A stretch of 64,000 nucleotides of DNA from Aquitalea denitrificans (GCF_009856625.1 NZ_CP047241.1:3410001-3474000); one strand, 5' to 3'; shown: positions 1 through 8,943, counted from the stretch's first letter. Notes: generated from the sequence alone by a model not told the origin. A program made the numbers and translations.

Positions 1-80
1 GTGGGTGTTCCTGATGGTAAGCGATCTCAAGCCGTCGATTATAGAGCCGGATAGCCTTACGGGTCACGGCGGTGTTCGGC

Positions 81-122
81 AAAAACCCGGCTGATTGCCG
101 ACAAAAGCCATCAGACCGGGTT
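81..122 (-). terminator. Intrinsic terminator of mdfA
   Basis: Read on the minus strand, AACCCGG-T-CTGA and TCAG-CCGGGTT form a stem with one bulged base, followed directly by a TTTTT run. It lies about 25 nt past the mdfA stop. The remaining left-edge sequence (1-80) shows no supportable gene. Confidence 0.7.
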
Positions 123-145
123 GCTGTAGACGGAAATGCAGTGAT

Positions 146-1405
146 TTAGCTGTTCTGACCCTGCAGCTCCAGCGGCAGGTAATCGGCCGGTGCGGCACGC
201 TCGGCCATGGCCTGCGGCACGGTGCGACGTGCCAGCAGCACAAACAGCACGGCGGTGAATACCGAGCAGCTAGCAAAGCCAGCGATACCACCTGCCATGT
301 AAGCCAGGCGGAACAGCTCGATACCCAGTGCATAACCCGCCATCGACAGCATGCTCATGGCGGCGGATACCGTGCCCTTAGCCTCTGGCGACGACATCAG
401 GGCAAAGCGGTACAGCACGCCAAAGCTCAGGCCTTCGCCAAAGCTCATCAGGCTCATGCCCGCCACCATCAGCCATACTGGCTCGGTGGTAAACAGCACG
501 CCGCCCAGCATCAGCAACAGGCCGCCGACGATGGGTCCCATGCCGACAAAGACCGAACGTCCCAGCGGCCAACGCTCCGCCAGCAGCACCAGCGCAAAGT
601 TACCGCCGATCAATCCGCCAAACACCGGCAGCTGCATCAGGCCATATTGCAAGGTGCTCATGCCCAGGTCCCGTACCAGCAGCACCGGCGACAGGGCAAT
701 CCAGCCCATCAGCGGTAAGGCCAGCAGCGGTATGCACAGCGCCGACAACACAAAGCGCGGCTGCTGCAGCAAGCGCAGATAATCTGCGCCCATGCGCCAC
801 AAGGGCTGGCGCAACTGCCCCGGCACGATGGTTTCCGGCATTTTCCAGATCAGGCCCAGCAAGGCGATGCCCGCCATGACCGCAATCGCCAGGAAGCAAC
901 TACGCCAAGGGGCGATCTCCACCAGCGCGGCACCGGCCAACGGCCCCACCAACGGCGCAATCAGCGCCACATTGGCCATCAGTGCGGTCACCTTGACTGC
1001 GGCGGTTTCTTCAAACGCTTCTTGTACGGCGGCATAGCCCACAGCATTGATGAAGCACAGCCCCATGCCCTGCACCACACGCAGCGCAATGAAACCCTCA
1101 ATGGAATGAACCAGATAGGTGGCAAGGCAGGCCAGCATGAAAAAGGCCACGCCAAACAACAGTACCGGGCGACGGCCGATACGGTCGGACAGTGGGCCTG
1201 TCAGCCACGGCAGCACGGCACCGCCAACCAGGAAGGCGGTCATCGAGGTGGGCACCCAGTTGCTGCCTACCATGAACTCACGCGTCACCTGCAGCATGGC
1301 GGGCTGCACCATGTCGTTGGCAATGTAAACAGCGAATTCGAACAGGACCAGTGCCAGCGGAAACAGCAGATTCGCCGGACTGAGAGAAATATGTTTGGAC
1401 TGCAA
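146..1405 (-). CDS. mdfA: MdfA-type multidrug efflux MFS transporter
   Basis: Inner-membrane, 12-helix drug/proton antiporter of the major facilitator superfamily. The protein closely resembles E. coli MdfA from memory: LLFPLALVLFEFAVYIANDM at the N-terminus, the acidic residue in helix 1, the D-R-I-G-R-R-P loop after helix 2, and ALMANVALIAPLVGPLAGAA in helix 5. I chose the TTG at 1405 because AAAGG sits 8 nt upstream and the protein then begins MQSKHISLSP, like E. coli MQNK; this gives 419 aa, near the family's 410. A GTG at 1411 is the alternative. Longer upstream readings lack a ribosome site. Monocistronic, divergent from apbC. Exact drug range cannot be read from sequence. Confidence 0.88.
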   Translation of the reverse strand: MQSKHISLSPANLLFPLALVLFEFAVYIANDMVQPAMLQVTREFMVGSNWVPTSMTAFLVGGAVLPWLTGPLSDRIGRRPVLLFGVAFFMLACLATYLVHSIEGFIALRVVQGMGLCFINAVGYAAVQEAFEETAAVKVTALMANVALIAPLVGPLAGAALVEIAPWRSCFLAIAVMAGIALLGLIWKMPETIVPGQLRQPLWRMGADYLRLLQQPRFVLSALCIPLLALPLMGWIALSPVLLVRDLGMSTLQYGLMQLPVFGGLIGGNFALVLLAERWPLGRSVFVGMGPIVGGLLLMLGGVLFTTEPVWLMVAGMSLMSFGEGLSFGVLYRFALMSSPEAKGTVSAAMSMLSMAGYALGIELFRLAYMAGGIAGFASCSVFTAVLFVLLARRTVPQAMAERAAPADYLPLELQGQNS

Positions 1406-1705
1406 GACCACAACCTTTCTTGACGACAAAGAACGCAGCCACGGCCTGACGGGGCCGAGCCCGGGCTTGCAGCAGCAGAAAACAGCTGCGCCAGCACGAA
1501 AAAAAGCCGGGAATTCTACACAGATCAAGTGCTTGCGGCAAATTAATTCAAGATGAAGCAATAATTGCAGACACAACTTGCCCAAGGCCAAACCCATAGC
1601 CAGCACAGGCGCGCGGGAGTAACATGCCCACTTACAGAAGGGACAACACCGCTGTCCCAAAAACATAGTAAAATTGTCGGGTATTCACCCACTTCCATCG
1701 CCCCC
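1406..1705. promoter_or_regulatory. Divergent intergenic region mdfA / apbC
   Basis: About 300 nt between divergent starts. A TAAAAT box at 1669-1674 could be the -10 of apbC, which would give a leader of roughly 25 nt; no convincing -35 partner was found. No gene, tRNA or strong hairpin was seen here. Confidence 0.35.
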
Positions 1706-2860
1706 ATGCTCTCCAAACTGACCAAGCTGTTCGGCGGCAAGCCGGACACAGATAGCGCAGCCGATACCATGACACTGACCGACGCCCAAGTACTGGAGGC
1801 CGTTGCCGGCCTGCTCGACGCCAATACCGGTAAAACCTATCTCGCCGCCAAGGCGGTCAAAAACATCCGCATCAGTGCCGACCAACTGGCACTGGATGTG
1901 GTGCTGGCCTACCCGGCTGCCAGCCAGTTTGCCCTGGTGCGCCAGCAGTTTGAAACCGCCCTGCAAGCCATTGCAGCAGAACGGATGCTACATATCAATG
2001 TAAGCAGCCAGATCACCAGCCACGCGGCTCAGCGCGGCGTGCCTTTGCTGCCGGGCGTCAAGAACGTCATCGCGGTGGCATCCGGCAAAGGCGGCGTGGG
2101 CAAATCAACTACTGCCGTCAACCTTGCCCTGGCCTTGCAGGCTGAAGGTGCCCGCGTGGGCATTCTGGATGCCGACATCTATGGCCCGTCGCAACCGCTG
2201 ATGCTGGGCCTGCAAGGCCAGCGTCCGGAAACACCGGATGGCAAAAGCCTGCAACCCATTGTCAACTACGGCATCCAGACCATGTCCATCGGCTATCTGG
2301 TGGATGCCGACCAGGCCATGGCGTGGCGCGGCCCGATGGTGAGCCAGGCCTTGCAGCAACTGCTCAACGACACCCGCTGGGACAATCTGGACTACCTGGT
2401 GATCGACATGCCGCCGGGCACCGGTGACATCCAGCTCACCCTGTCGCAAAAAGTACCGGTTACCGGAGCGCTGATTGTCACCACTCCGCAAGACATTGCC
2501 CTGCTGGATGCACGCAAGGGCGTCACCATGTTCCAGAAAGTAGGCGTGCCTATTCTGGGCATGGTGGAAAACATGGCCATTCACATCTGCAGCAACTGCG
2601 GTCATGCCGAACACATTTTTGGCGAGGGCGGTGCCGCACGCATGGCAGCTGACTTTGGCGTGGAAGTGCTGGGCTCGCTGCCGCTGGACATGAGCATCCG
2701 TCTGGCGGTGGATGAAGGCAAACCCACCGTTGCCGCCGATCCGGATGGTGCCGTGGCCGTTCTGTACAAGGACATTGCCCGCAAGCTGGCGGTAAAGGTG
2801 GGTGAAAAAGCCCAGGATTTCTCCGGCAAGTTCCCCAAGATCGTCATCCAGAACAACTAA
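1706..2860 (+). CDS. apbC: Iron-sulfur carrier protein ApbC (Mrp/NBP35 family)
   Basis: Cytosolic P-loop ATPase that carries and delivers Fe-S clusters to apoproteins. An N-terminal MIP18/DUF59-like domain (about residues 23-95) precedes the deviant Walker A GKGGVGKST (127-135), the DADIYGPSQP switch region and a CSNCGH cluster ligand pair (C295, C298). With the ATG at 1706 the protein is 384 aa. A second in-frame ATG at 1769 gives 363 aa, closer to E. coli Mrp (369 aa); neither has a clear Shine-Dalgarno, so the start is uncertain. The murI start follows only 10 nt after the stop, suggesting one operon apbC-murI-RNase-inhibitor. Confidence 0.9.
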   Translation: MLSKLTKLFGGKPDTDSAADTMTLTDAQVLEAVAGLLDANTGKTYLAAKAVKNIRISADQLALDVVLAYPAASQFALVRQQFETALQAIAAERMLHINVSSQITSHAAQRGVPLLPGVKNVIAVASGKGGVGKSTTAVNLALALQAEGARVGILDADIYGPSQPLMLGLQGQRPETPDGKSLQPIVNYGIQTMSIGYLVDADQAMAWRGPMVSQALQQLLNDTRWDNLDYLVIDMPPGTGDIQLTLSQKVPVTGALIVTTPQDIALLDARKGVTMFQKVGVPILGMVENMAIHICSNCGHAEHIFGEGGAARMAADFGVEVLGSLPLDMSIRLAVDEGKPTVAADPDGAVAVLYKDIARKLAVKVGEKAQDFSGKFPKIVIQNN

Positions 2861-2870
2861 GCACGTCACC

Positions 2871-3650
2871 ATGATTGCGATGTTCGACTCCGGCCTGGGC
2901 GGGCTGTCCATCTGGCGAGCCGTGCAGGCCGCCCTGCCCGACTGGCCGATTACCTATCTGGCCGATCAGGCGTACTGCCCGTATGGCGGCCGCAGCAAAG
3001 CCGAGATCATCGAGCGCAGCCTGAAGATCGGCCGCTACCTGCACAGCCAGGGCGCCAGCCTGCTGGTGGTGGCCTGCAATACCGCCACCACCGCTGCGGT
3101 TGCCGCCTTGCGCCAGCACCTGCCCATTCCCGTCGTCGGAGTTGAGCCCGCCATCAAGCCGGCGGCAGCCGCCAGCCGCACCGGGCGCATTGCCGTGCTG
3201 GCCACCCAGGCCACGCTGGCCAGCGAACGGGTGCAGGCCCTGCTGGACAAGCATGCCGGAGAGGTGGATGTGCTACGCCGTCCCGGCCTGGGTTGGGTGG
3301 AGCAGGTGGAGGCCGGCGAGCTGGACAGCGCCCTCACTCGCGCCCGGGTAGCCGCGGTGGTGCAGCCGCTACTGCAGGAAAACATCGACCATATCGCGCT
3401 GGGCTGCACTCACTACCCCTTCCTGTCGCCGCTAATCCGCGAACTGACAGGCCCGCAGATTGCCCTGTACGACCCGGCGGAGGCCATTGCCCGGCGTGTC
3501 GACTCACTGCTGCTGCAGCATGGCAGCGACAGCATGGGCGACCACTGCTACCGCTTCATCACCACCGCACCGGACACCCAGCCCATGGCCAGCATGCTGC
3601 CATTGCTGATCGGTCACGGCCATGCTGTCGAATCCCTGAATCTGGAGTAA
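2871..3650 (+). CDS. murI: Glutamate racemase
   Basis: Interconverts L- and D-glutamate, supplying D-Glu for the second residue of the peptidoglycan stem peptide. The protein (259 aa) has the family opening MIAMFDSGLGGLS, the first catalytic cysteine in VVACNTATT (C69), the second in LGCTHYPF (C179) and the YCPYGG loop. It is 10 nt downstream of apbC. Its last codons contain GGAG, which serves as the ribosome site for the ribonuclease gene starting 3 nt after the stop. An essential cell-wall gene therefore appears co-transcribed with a toxin-like ribonuclease. Confidence 0.95.
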   Translation: MIAMFDSGLGGLSIWRAVQAALPDWPITYLADQAYCPYGGRSKAEIIERSLKIGRYLHSQGASLLVVACNTATTAAVAALRQHLPIPVVGVEPAIKPAAAASRTGRIAVLATQATLASERVQALLDKHAGEVDVLRRPGLGWVEQVEAGELDSALTRARVAAVVQPLLQENIDHIALGCTHYPFLSPLIRELTGPQIALYDPAEAIARRVDSLLLQHGSDSMGDHCYRFITTAPDTQPMASMLPLLIGHGHAVESLNLE

Positions 3651-3653
3651 ATC

Positions 3654-4106
3654 ATGCGGCTACGTCACGTCTTGCAAGCACTGTTGCTCACCACCCTGCT
3701 CGCACCTTCTGCCTGGGCCCTGCCCCAGTGCAGCACGGTAGCCGCCACGGTCAACCAGCAAACCGGTAACCGCCTGAACACAAACGAACTGGTGGGCGTG
3801 TTGCAGGCACTGGAGAAAACCGGTCGCCTGCCCGAGCAGTTCATCCCCAAACGCCAGGCACAAGCCGCGGGCTGGCAGCCAGGCCGCAGTCTGTGGAGCG
3901 TTCCCACCCTGCAAGGCAAATCCATTGGTGGTGACCGCTTCGGCAATTACGAAAAGCAGTTGCCCAAGGGACAATGGCAAGAAGCAGACCTGAACTATAA
4001 AGGAGGCAAGCGTGGCGCTTATCGCCTGGTGTTCTCCCGGGCCGGCCAACGCTTTGTCTCTGTCGATCACTACCAGCGCTTTATCGAGGTGCCTGCATGC
4101 CAGTAA
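3654..4106 (+). CDS. Secreted barnase-like guanyl-specific ribonuclease
   Basis: Extracellular or periplasmic RNase of the barnase/N1-T1 family. A Sec signal peptide (1-22, LLLTTLLAPSAWA) is followed by a mature domain of about 128 aa. All barnase catalytic residues are in register: lysine in IPKRQAQAAGW (K66; barnase K27), the general base in WQEADLNY (E110; barnase E73), R120 and R124 (barnase R83, R87) and the general acid in VDHYQRF (H139; barnase H102). Two cysteines barnase lacks, C26 and C149, flank the domain and could form a disulfide after export. It overlaps the downstream barstar gene by 10 nt, so inhibitor synthesis is probably coupled. Extracellular nutrition and competitor killing are both possible roles. 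Confidence 0.9.
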   Translation: MRLRHVLQALLLTTLLAPSAWALPQCSTVAATVNQQTGNRLNTNELVGVLQALEKTGRLPEQFIPKRQAQAAGWQPGRSLWSVPTLQGKSIGGDRFGNYEKQLPKGQWQEADLNYKGGKRGAYRLVFSRAGQRFVSVDHYQRFIEVPACQ

Positions 4107-4375
4107 GCATTTGCCAGTTGCAACAGATCACATCACTGGAACAGTTTTACGATGAAATCACGCGTCAGCTCCACCTGCCGGCCCACTTCGGCCGCAACCT
4201 GGACGCACTGTACGACTCACTCAGTGCCGATGTACGCGGTCCCTATGAAATTGTCTGGCGCGATACCGAACAATCGCGCCACATGCTGGGGGTAGATCTA
4301 TACGCTACTTTGCTGGAAATCCTGCAATCCGTTGCTGAAGAACGCGGAGATGTCACGCTGGACATCCATCACTGA
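4097..4375 (+). CDS. Barstar-family ribonuclease inhibitor
   Basis: Small cytosolic protein (92 aa) that should bind and block the barnase-like RNase encoded just upstream before its export. The recognition segment LPAHFGRNLDALYDSL matches barstar's LPEYYGENLDALWDCL, keeping the aspartates that contact the RNase active site (D36 and D40; barstar D35 and D39); barstar W38 is Y39 here. The WRDTEQS segment also aligns with barstar WRQFEQS. The start lies inside the RNase gene (10-nt overlap), the arrangement expected when toxin and antidote must be made together. It ends just before a strong terminator. Confidence 0.92.
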   Translation: MPVSICQLQQITSLEQFYDEITRQLHLPAHFGRNLDALYDSLSADVRGPYEIVWRDTEQSRHMLGVDLYATLLEILQSVAEERGDVTLDIHH

Positions 4376-4390
4376 GCCCAGTGATCCATC

Positions 4391-4421
4391 AAAAAAAGCT
4401 GCCCAGATGGCAGCTTTTTTT
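4391..4421. terminator. Bidirectional intrinsic terminator
   Basis: A7-GCTGCC, a 5-nt loop, then GGCAGC-T7. It serves the apbC-to-barstar operon on plus and the aminotransferase on minus, which converge here. Confidence 0.92.
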
Positions 4422-4434
4422 GCGTCATCCCTCA

Positions 4435-5586
4435 CTAGGCCAGGCTGGCAATCCGCGCCACCGCCTCTGCCAGACGCTCAATGCCGGTGGTGTAGGCCAC
4501 GCGCACATGGCGGGCCGCGCCAAACTGGCCAAAATCCGCTCCGGGCGTGATGGCCACGTTCACCTCCTCCAGCAAACGCGCACAGTAGGCAAAGCTGTCC
4601 TCAGTCACTGCGCTAACATCGGCATACAGATAAAACGCCCCCTCAGGCTGCACCGGCAGCTTCCATCCCAATTGCGGCAGCGCCTGCAGCAGATAGTCGC
4701 GGCGACGGCCAAACTCGGCGCGGCGCTGTTCCAGCTCGGCAATCACCTGCGGCTGGAAAGCCGCCAATGCTGCATATTGCGCCATGGCAGGCGGACACAG
4801 AAACAGGTTCTGCGCCAGGCGCAATGCCGGTTCGACATAGTCATCCGGCACCACCAGCCAACCCAGCCGCCAGCCTGTCATCTGGAAATACTTGGAGAAG
4901 CTGTTGATCACAAATACATCCGGGTCGACCGCCAGCGCAGTTGCCGCATCACAGCCATAAGTCAGCCCGTGATAAATTTCGTCCACAATCAGGCTGCCGC
5001 CATGTTGCTTGCAGCTGGCACTCAGCGCCGCCAGCTCCGCGACACTCAACAGCGTGCCAGTCGGGTTGGCCGGGCTGGCCACCATGGTCGCCACCGTTCG
5101 CTCGGACCAGGCCTCATCCACACCATCGGCCAGCAACTGGTAACGGGTCTCTGGCCCCACCGGCAGGCAAACCGGCTCACCACCCAACAGGCTGACAAAA
5201 TGCCGGTTACAGGGATAGGTGGGGTCGGCCATCAACACCTGATCATCCTGATTGACCAGCAAGGACAAGGCGATCTGCAAGGCGCCCGAGGCCCCCGGCG
5301 TCACGATGATGCGGCGCGCATCCACCGTCACGCCATAGCGCTGCTGATAAAAACCGGCAATGGCTTCGCGCAATTGCGGCAGCCCCTGGGCCGCGGTATA
5401 GAAGGTGTGGCCATCGGCCAGGGCCTGCCGCCCGGCCTCGACAATGGCCTTTGGCGTGGCAAAATCCGGTTCGCCCACTTCCAGATGAATGACATCACGG
5501 CCCTCGGCCTGCAAGGCACGTGCCCTCTCGAGAATGGCCATCACCTGAAACGGTGCCACGCCATCCATTCTTGTTGATAGTTTCAC
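4435..5586 (-). CDS. PLP-dependent class I/II aminotransferase
   Basis: Fold-type I aminotransferase of the aspartate aminotransferase superfamily, cytosolic. It shows the HLEVGEPDF substrate-loop motif, the NPTGT motif, the IVDEIYHGL aspartate that contacts the cofactor, and the PLP-binding lysine in NSFSKYFQMTGWRLGWLV. I chose GTG at 5586 because a CGAGGA ribosome site lies just upstream, giving 383 aa starting M-KLSTRMDGVAPF. The upstream in-frame extension is cysteine- and tryptophan-rich and looks non-coding. The amino-acid substrate cannot be settled by eye; alanine, aspartate and aromatic donors are all represented in this branch. Single gene between a terminator and the tRNA-Ser promoter region. 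Confidence 0.88.
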   Translation of the reverse strand: MKLSTRMDGVAPFQVMAILERARALQAEGRDVIHLEVGEPDFATPKAIVEAGRQALADGHTFYTAAQGLPQLREAIAGFYQQRYGVTVDARRIIVTPGASGALQIALSLLVNQDDQVLMADPTYPCNRHFVSLLGGEPVCLPVGPETRYQLLADGVDEAWSERTVATMVASPANPTGTLLSVAELAALSASCKQHGGSLIVDEIYHGLTYGCDAATALAVDPDVFVINSFSKYFQMTGWRLGWLVVPDDYVEPALRLAQNLFLCPPAMAQYAALAAFQPQVIAELEQRRAEFGRRRDYLLQALPQLGWKLPVQPEGAFYLYADVSAVTEDSFAYCARLLEEVNVAITPGADFGQFGAARHVRVAYTTGIERLAEAVARIASLA

Positions 5587-5792
5587 CACGATCCTCGGTT
5601 CAAATACGGCGCAGGCTGCCAACAGCCAACCAAACCAGCAGTTTAGCAAGCCACACAGCCGGGCGACCATCCACATGCAGCCGCGGCAACAAACCCACCG
5701 GTACAGGCAGCCGAGACAAGAAAAATCCAGCTGCAAACCAACTGGCTATTGACAGGATACCCGCCCCCCCATAAACTGCGCATCTCTGAGTC

Positions 5793-5882
<90 letters not shown>

Positions 5883-5895
5883 GACACCCCAAATA

Positions 5896-5929
5896 CCCCA
5901 AGCTCTTGTTAAAAGACTTGGGGCTTTTT
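5896..5929 (+). terminator. Terminator after tRNA-Ser
   Basis: CCCCAAG ... CTTGGGG stem with a 14-nt loop followed by C-TTTTT, 13 nt past the tRNA 3' end. Confidence 0.85.
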
Positions 5930-6677
5930 GTTTCTGGCTTTTCCAGCCCGCTACGGATGCACAATGCCGCTGCAGCCACACTCACATTCCCAGCACAATC
6001 TGTGCTGCCAGTCCTGACACAACAAGTACGTAGCCTCAAACCTATCGCCCCAGCCGATTTCTCCTGACTGACGCGTGCATCCATGTCGCGCAATTTTATT
6101 GCGCCGATTCCTTGCGACATCTCCCACCGCAATTCTCATGCTCTGCACCAACTACATGCAGGGTTCAACCGGCATCGTAACCGAGCTGGGAGATTACGCT
6201 CCAGATCAGGGCAAGGCTGGCCACACCGCCGTGCCAGCTAGCGATCTAGCATCCTCACTTTAAATAAAACCGTCACTTTAAAGCCAGTTTCTTTCAGAAA
6301 AGATAATTGATAATTTTCATACATTAATGTGCACATGCAGCATAAATTCAATAATAAGCGAAAATTCAGCAGAAAATGCCACATTGTTGCAACATACCAA
6401 CATTAATAAATAAGTGCTTTTATATCTAATTTTCTGACATTTCCTAGTAACAAATAGCTCCTGCGCGCCACATTCCACCTTTAATTTATGTAGTTAAATT
6501 ACTACATACATCAGTGCAAGTATGTAGCAAACACACTACATAAAATGAATTTGACCATAAATAACACAGAAATTAACAATGTCCCTGCTTTTGCGGTGGC
6601 TAAGTCCGGAACAAATACCGAACACCAACCAGCAATGAAGTAGCAAAACAACAAACGAGACAATTGGAGAAGACAAG
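5930..6677. promoter_or_regulatory. Long AT-rich control region upstream of the porin
   Basis: About 750 nt with no convincing gene. From about 6250 to 6560 it is clearly more AT-rich than its surroundings, with repeated TAATTT/ATTAAT tracts as expected of a bent, nucleoid-protein-bound promoter. It holds the two inverted repeats listed separately. A 62-codon frame at 6075-6263 has no ribosome site or recognisable domain and was not called. Confidence 0.5.
6487..6542. promoter_or_regulatory. Tandem inverted-repeat operator pair TATGTAG-N8-CTACATA
   Basis: Two copies of the same inverted repeat: 6487-6493 / 6502-6508 and 6521-6527 / 6536-6542. Each has perfect 7-bp arms and an 8-nt spacer, and the copies start 34 bp apart, about three helical turns. 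They lie 135-190 nt upstream of the porin start. This is the geometry of two dimer-binding sites for one regulator, whose identity is unknown. Confidence 0.55.
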
Positions 6678-7697
6678 ATGCAAAACAAACTTATTGCTCT
6701 GGCGGTGATGGCTGCCTGCGCCGGTTACGCCCATGCTGATGATGGTGTCACCATTTCCGGTTTCGTCCGTGCCGGCGTACTGCAATACAGCGCAGCGGCA
6801 AATAGCGCCTGGGGCTACACCACCAATCCCGCAGCAGCATCCACTACCAATGTGGCAGGACGTGGTCAGATCAATTTCAATGGCGAAGAAAATCTGGGCA
6901 ATGGTTTGAGCGCCATTTTCCAGGTAAATAACCGTTTCTCTCCTACAGGTAGTGGCTACGATGAAATGGGTAAGCAGGCCAACATCTTTGCCAGCGATGA
7001 CAGCTTTGTCGGCCTGAAAGGCAGCTTCGGTATGATTCGCGCCGGTAAGGGTACCGGCAACGTCGAGGACGGCAAGTTCGATTACAGCGTATGGGCTGGC
7101 CCGGACAACCATCTGGGCTGGTATGGCGGGGTGACCGGCAATAATATGGTCCGCTACGACCTGCCGGGTAATCTGGGTGGCTTTTATGGTGGCGTACAGT
7201 TCTCCACCGATGAAAACAAAACAAGCAGCAACAGCGGCACCAACCGTTACTCGGTACTGGCAGGCTTCAGTGGCGGCAACTGGACGGTATCCGCCAACTA
7301 TGGTGCCTCCAGCAACACCACCAACAGCAATGCCAATAACACCAGCCAGCTGGGCAGCAACCGCCAGCTACACCTGACTGCCAACTACAAGCCGATTGAT
7401 ACGCTGGAACTGGCCGTGGAATACCAGCGTAACAAGCTGGCCGATGACAGCGTGATCAACGCAACCTCGCTGTATGCCTACTACACCATCGGCAATACCC
7501 AGCTTGGCCTGCAAACTGGGGTTCGCAAGGACAATTCGCCCGCGCTGGTACAAGGCACGGAGAAATACGTCAACCTGCTGCTGCACTACAACCTGAGCAA
7601 GCACACCATGGCCTACATCGAGCTGTCACATGACAAGCCACAAGCAGGCGGCAGTGCTCGCAATGGCGAGCTCATCGGCCTCTCCAAGAGCTTCTGA
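6678..7697 (+). CDS. Outer-membrane general porin (neisserial PorB / Gram_neg_porins type)
   Basis: Trimeric beta-barrel channel for small hydrophilic solutes. The 339-aa precursor has a 20-aa signal peptide (MQNKLIALAVMAACAGYAHA) and a mature start DDGVTISGFVRAG as in betaproteobacterial porins. It continues with alternating amphipathic strands, the GRGQINFNGEENLGNGLSAIFQVNNR strand pair and loop 3 near residues 100-140. The C-terminal phenylalanine (LIGLSKSF) is the signal recognised by the BAM assembly machine. GGAGAA is 7 nt before the ATG. It is monocistronic: a long regulatory region lies upstream and a terminator downstream. Which solutes or phage it admits cannot be read. Confidence 0.93.
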   Translation: MQNKLIALAVMAACAGYAHADDGVTISGFVRAGVLQYSAAANSAWGYTTNPAAASTTNVAGRGQINFNGEENLGNGLSAIFQVNNRFSPTGSGYDEMGKQANIFASDDSFVGLKGSFGMIRAGKGTGNVEDGKFDYSVWAGPDNHLGWYGGVTGNNMVRYDLPGNLGGFYGGVQFSTDENKTSSNSGTNRYSVLAGFSGGNWTVSANYGASSNTTNSNANNTSQLGSNRQLHLTANYKPIDTLELAVEYQRNKLADDSVINATSLYAYYTIGNTQLGLQTGVRKDNSPALVQGTEKYVNLLLHYNLSKHTMAYIELSHDKPQAGGSARNGELIGLSKSF

Positions 7698-7732
7698 TCC
7701 GCTAGCATTCCCTCGAGTCAGTGAATCCCTTC

Positions 7733-7758
7733 AGGCCTGCATCATGCAGGCCTTTTTT
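7733..7758 (+). terminator. Porin terminator
   Basis: AGGCCTGCAT-C-ATGCAGGCCT hairpin followed by a T run. Confidence 0.92.
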
Positions 7759-7788
7759 ATGCATGCAGCCAGGTTTTCCCACTGCTAG

Positions 7789-7801
7789 AATTTGAGCGCA
7801 A
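7789..7801 (+). promoter_or_regulatory. Ada operator (AAT-N6-GCAA)
   Basis: AAT TTGAGC GCAA exactly fits the AAT-N6-GCAA sequence bound by methylated Ada in front of E. coli ada. It lies 66 nt upstream of the ada start, so autoactivation of ada-alkB by methylated Ada is expected. Confidence 0.65.
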
Positions 7802-7866
7802 TCCACATGGTGTCTGTACTGGTATTTGCTGCCATAGTCAGTCACCCCCAAGGAAAGCAGCTCACC

Positions 7867-8943
7867 ATGCCACCATCCAGCACTCAGCAAAAAGCCTCTT
7901 CCATCGCACAAGACCCGCGCTGGCAACTGGTATTGCAACGCAGTACAGCCGCAGACGGACACTTTGTCTATGCAGTCCGCACGACCGGCATTTATTGCCG
8001 GGCCAGCTGCCCGTCACGCCTGCCCAAACCGGAAAACGTGGTGTTCTTTGCTGATGGTCACGCCGCCCGTGCCGCCGGCTTTCGCCCCTGCCTGCGTTGC
8101 ACGCCCGATCAAGCATCTCCCCAGCAGCGGCAGGCCGACCTGATTACCCAAGCCTGCCAGCATATTTCCGTGCTGGATGGAGCCCCCAGCCTGCAGGTAC
8201 TGGCAAGCGAGGCTGGCATGAGCCCTTATCACTTTCACCGCCTGTTCAAGAAAACAACCGGACTGACACCACGCGCATACGCCATGGCAATTCGCCATCA
8301 GAAGCTGCAGCAAAAGCTGGCAACGGCTAACAGTATTACCGATGCCATTTATGATGCTGGCTATCAATCCAGCAGCAGCTTCTATGCCGAATCCACCCAG
8401 CGACTGGGCATGACTCCACGCAACTTCCGTGCAGGTGGAAGCCAGGTCTCCATTCGCTTTGCCATCGCCCCGTGTAGCCTGGGTGCCATTCTGGTTGCCC
8501 AGAGCCAGCTTGGTATCTGTGCCATTTTGCTTGGCGATGATCCGGCAATACTGCTGCAACAATTGCAGGATCAATTCCCCAAGGCAGACTTGCAAGGAGA
8601 TGAACAGGCATTCGAACAGCAGATGGCGGCAGTCATCGCACTGATAGACAACCCGCGGTTGGGGCTGGAACTACCTTTGGATATTCGCGGTACCGCCTTT
8701 CAGCAGCGCGTCTGGCAAGCACTGCGCGATATCCCCCCGGGCCAGACAATGAGTTATGCCGAACTAGCCGCCAAAATAGGTCAGCCAAGTGCCGTCCGTG
8801 CAGTGGCCCGCGCCTGTGCCGCCAATACACTTGCGGTAGCCATTCCCTGTCACCGTGTCATTCGCCAGAATGGCGAGCTATCCGGCTATCGCTGGGGTCT
8901 GGCCCGCAAACAGGCGTTACTGAAGCGTGAGGAAAACAATTGA
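7867..8943 (+). CDS. ada: Ada: DNA-methylation sensor, transcription activator and O6-methylguanine methyltransferase
   Basis: Cytosolic regulator of the adaptive response to alkylating agents. The 358-aa protein has the full Ada layout. The N-terminal zinc module has ligands C44, C48, C75 and C78; the first, in TGIYCRASC, accepts methyl groups from phosphotriesters. An AraC-type HTH (about 100-180, ASEAGMSPYHFHRLFKKTTG) follows, then the C-terminal methyltransferase with acceptor C328 in IPCHRVI. ATG at 7867 has AAGGAAA upstream; an in-frame extension to 7792 would start inside the predicted operator and is rejected. alkB follows after 18 nt. Confidence 0.95.
   Translation: MPPSSTQQKASSIAQDPRWQLVLQRSTAADGHFVYAVRTTGIYCRASCPSRLPKPENVVFFADGHAARAAGFRPCLRCTPDQASPQQRQADLITQACQHISVLDGAPSLQVLASEAGMSPYHFHRLFKKTTGLTPRAYAMAIRHQKLQQKLATANSITDAIYDAGYQSSSSFYAESTQRLGMTPRNFRAGGSQVSIRFAIAPCSLGAILVAQSQLGICAILLGDDPAILLQQLQDQFPKADLQGDEQAFEQQMAAVIALIDNPRLGLELPLDIRGTAFQQRVWQALRDIPPGQTMSYAELAAKIGQPSAVRAVARACAANTLAVAIPCHRVIRQNGELSGYRWGLARKQALLKREENN

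Noticed and set aside
6075..6263. 62-codon frame upstream of the porin
   Set aside because: No Shine-Dalgarno, no recognisable domain and a position in a non-coding regulatory strip.
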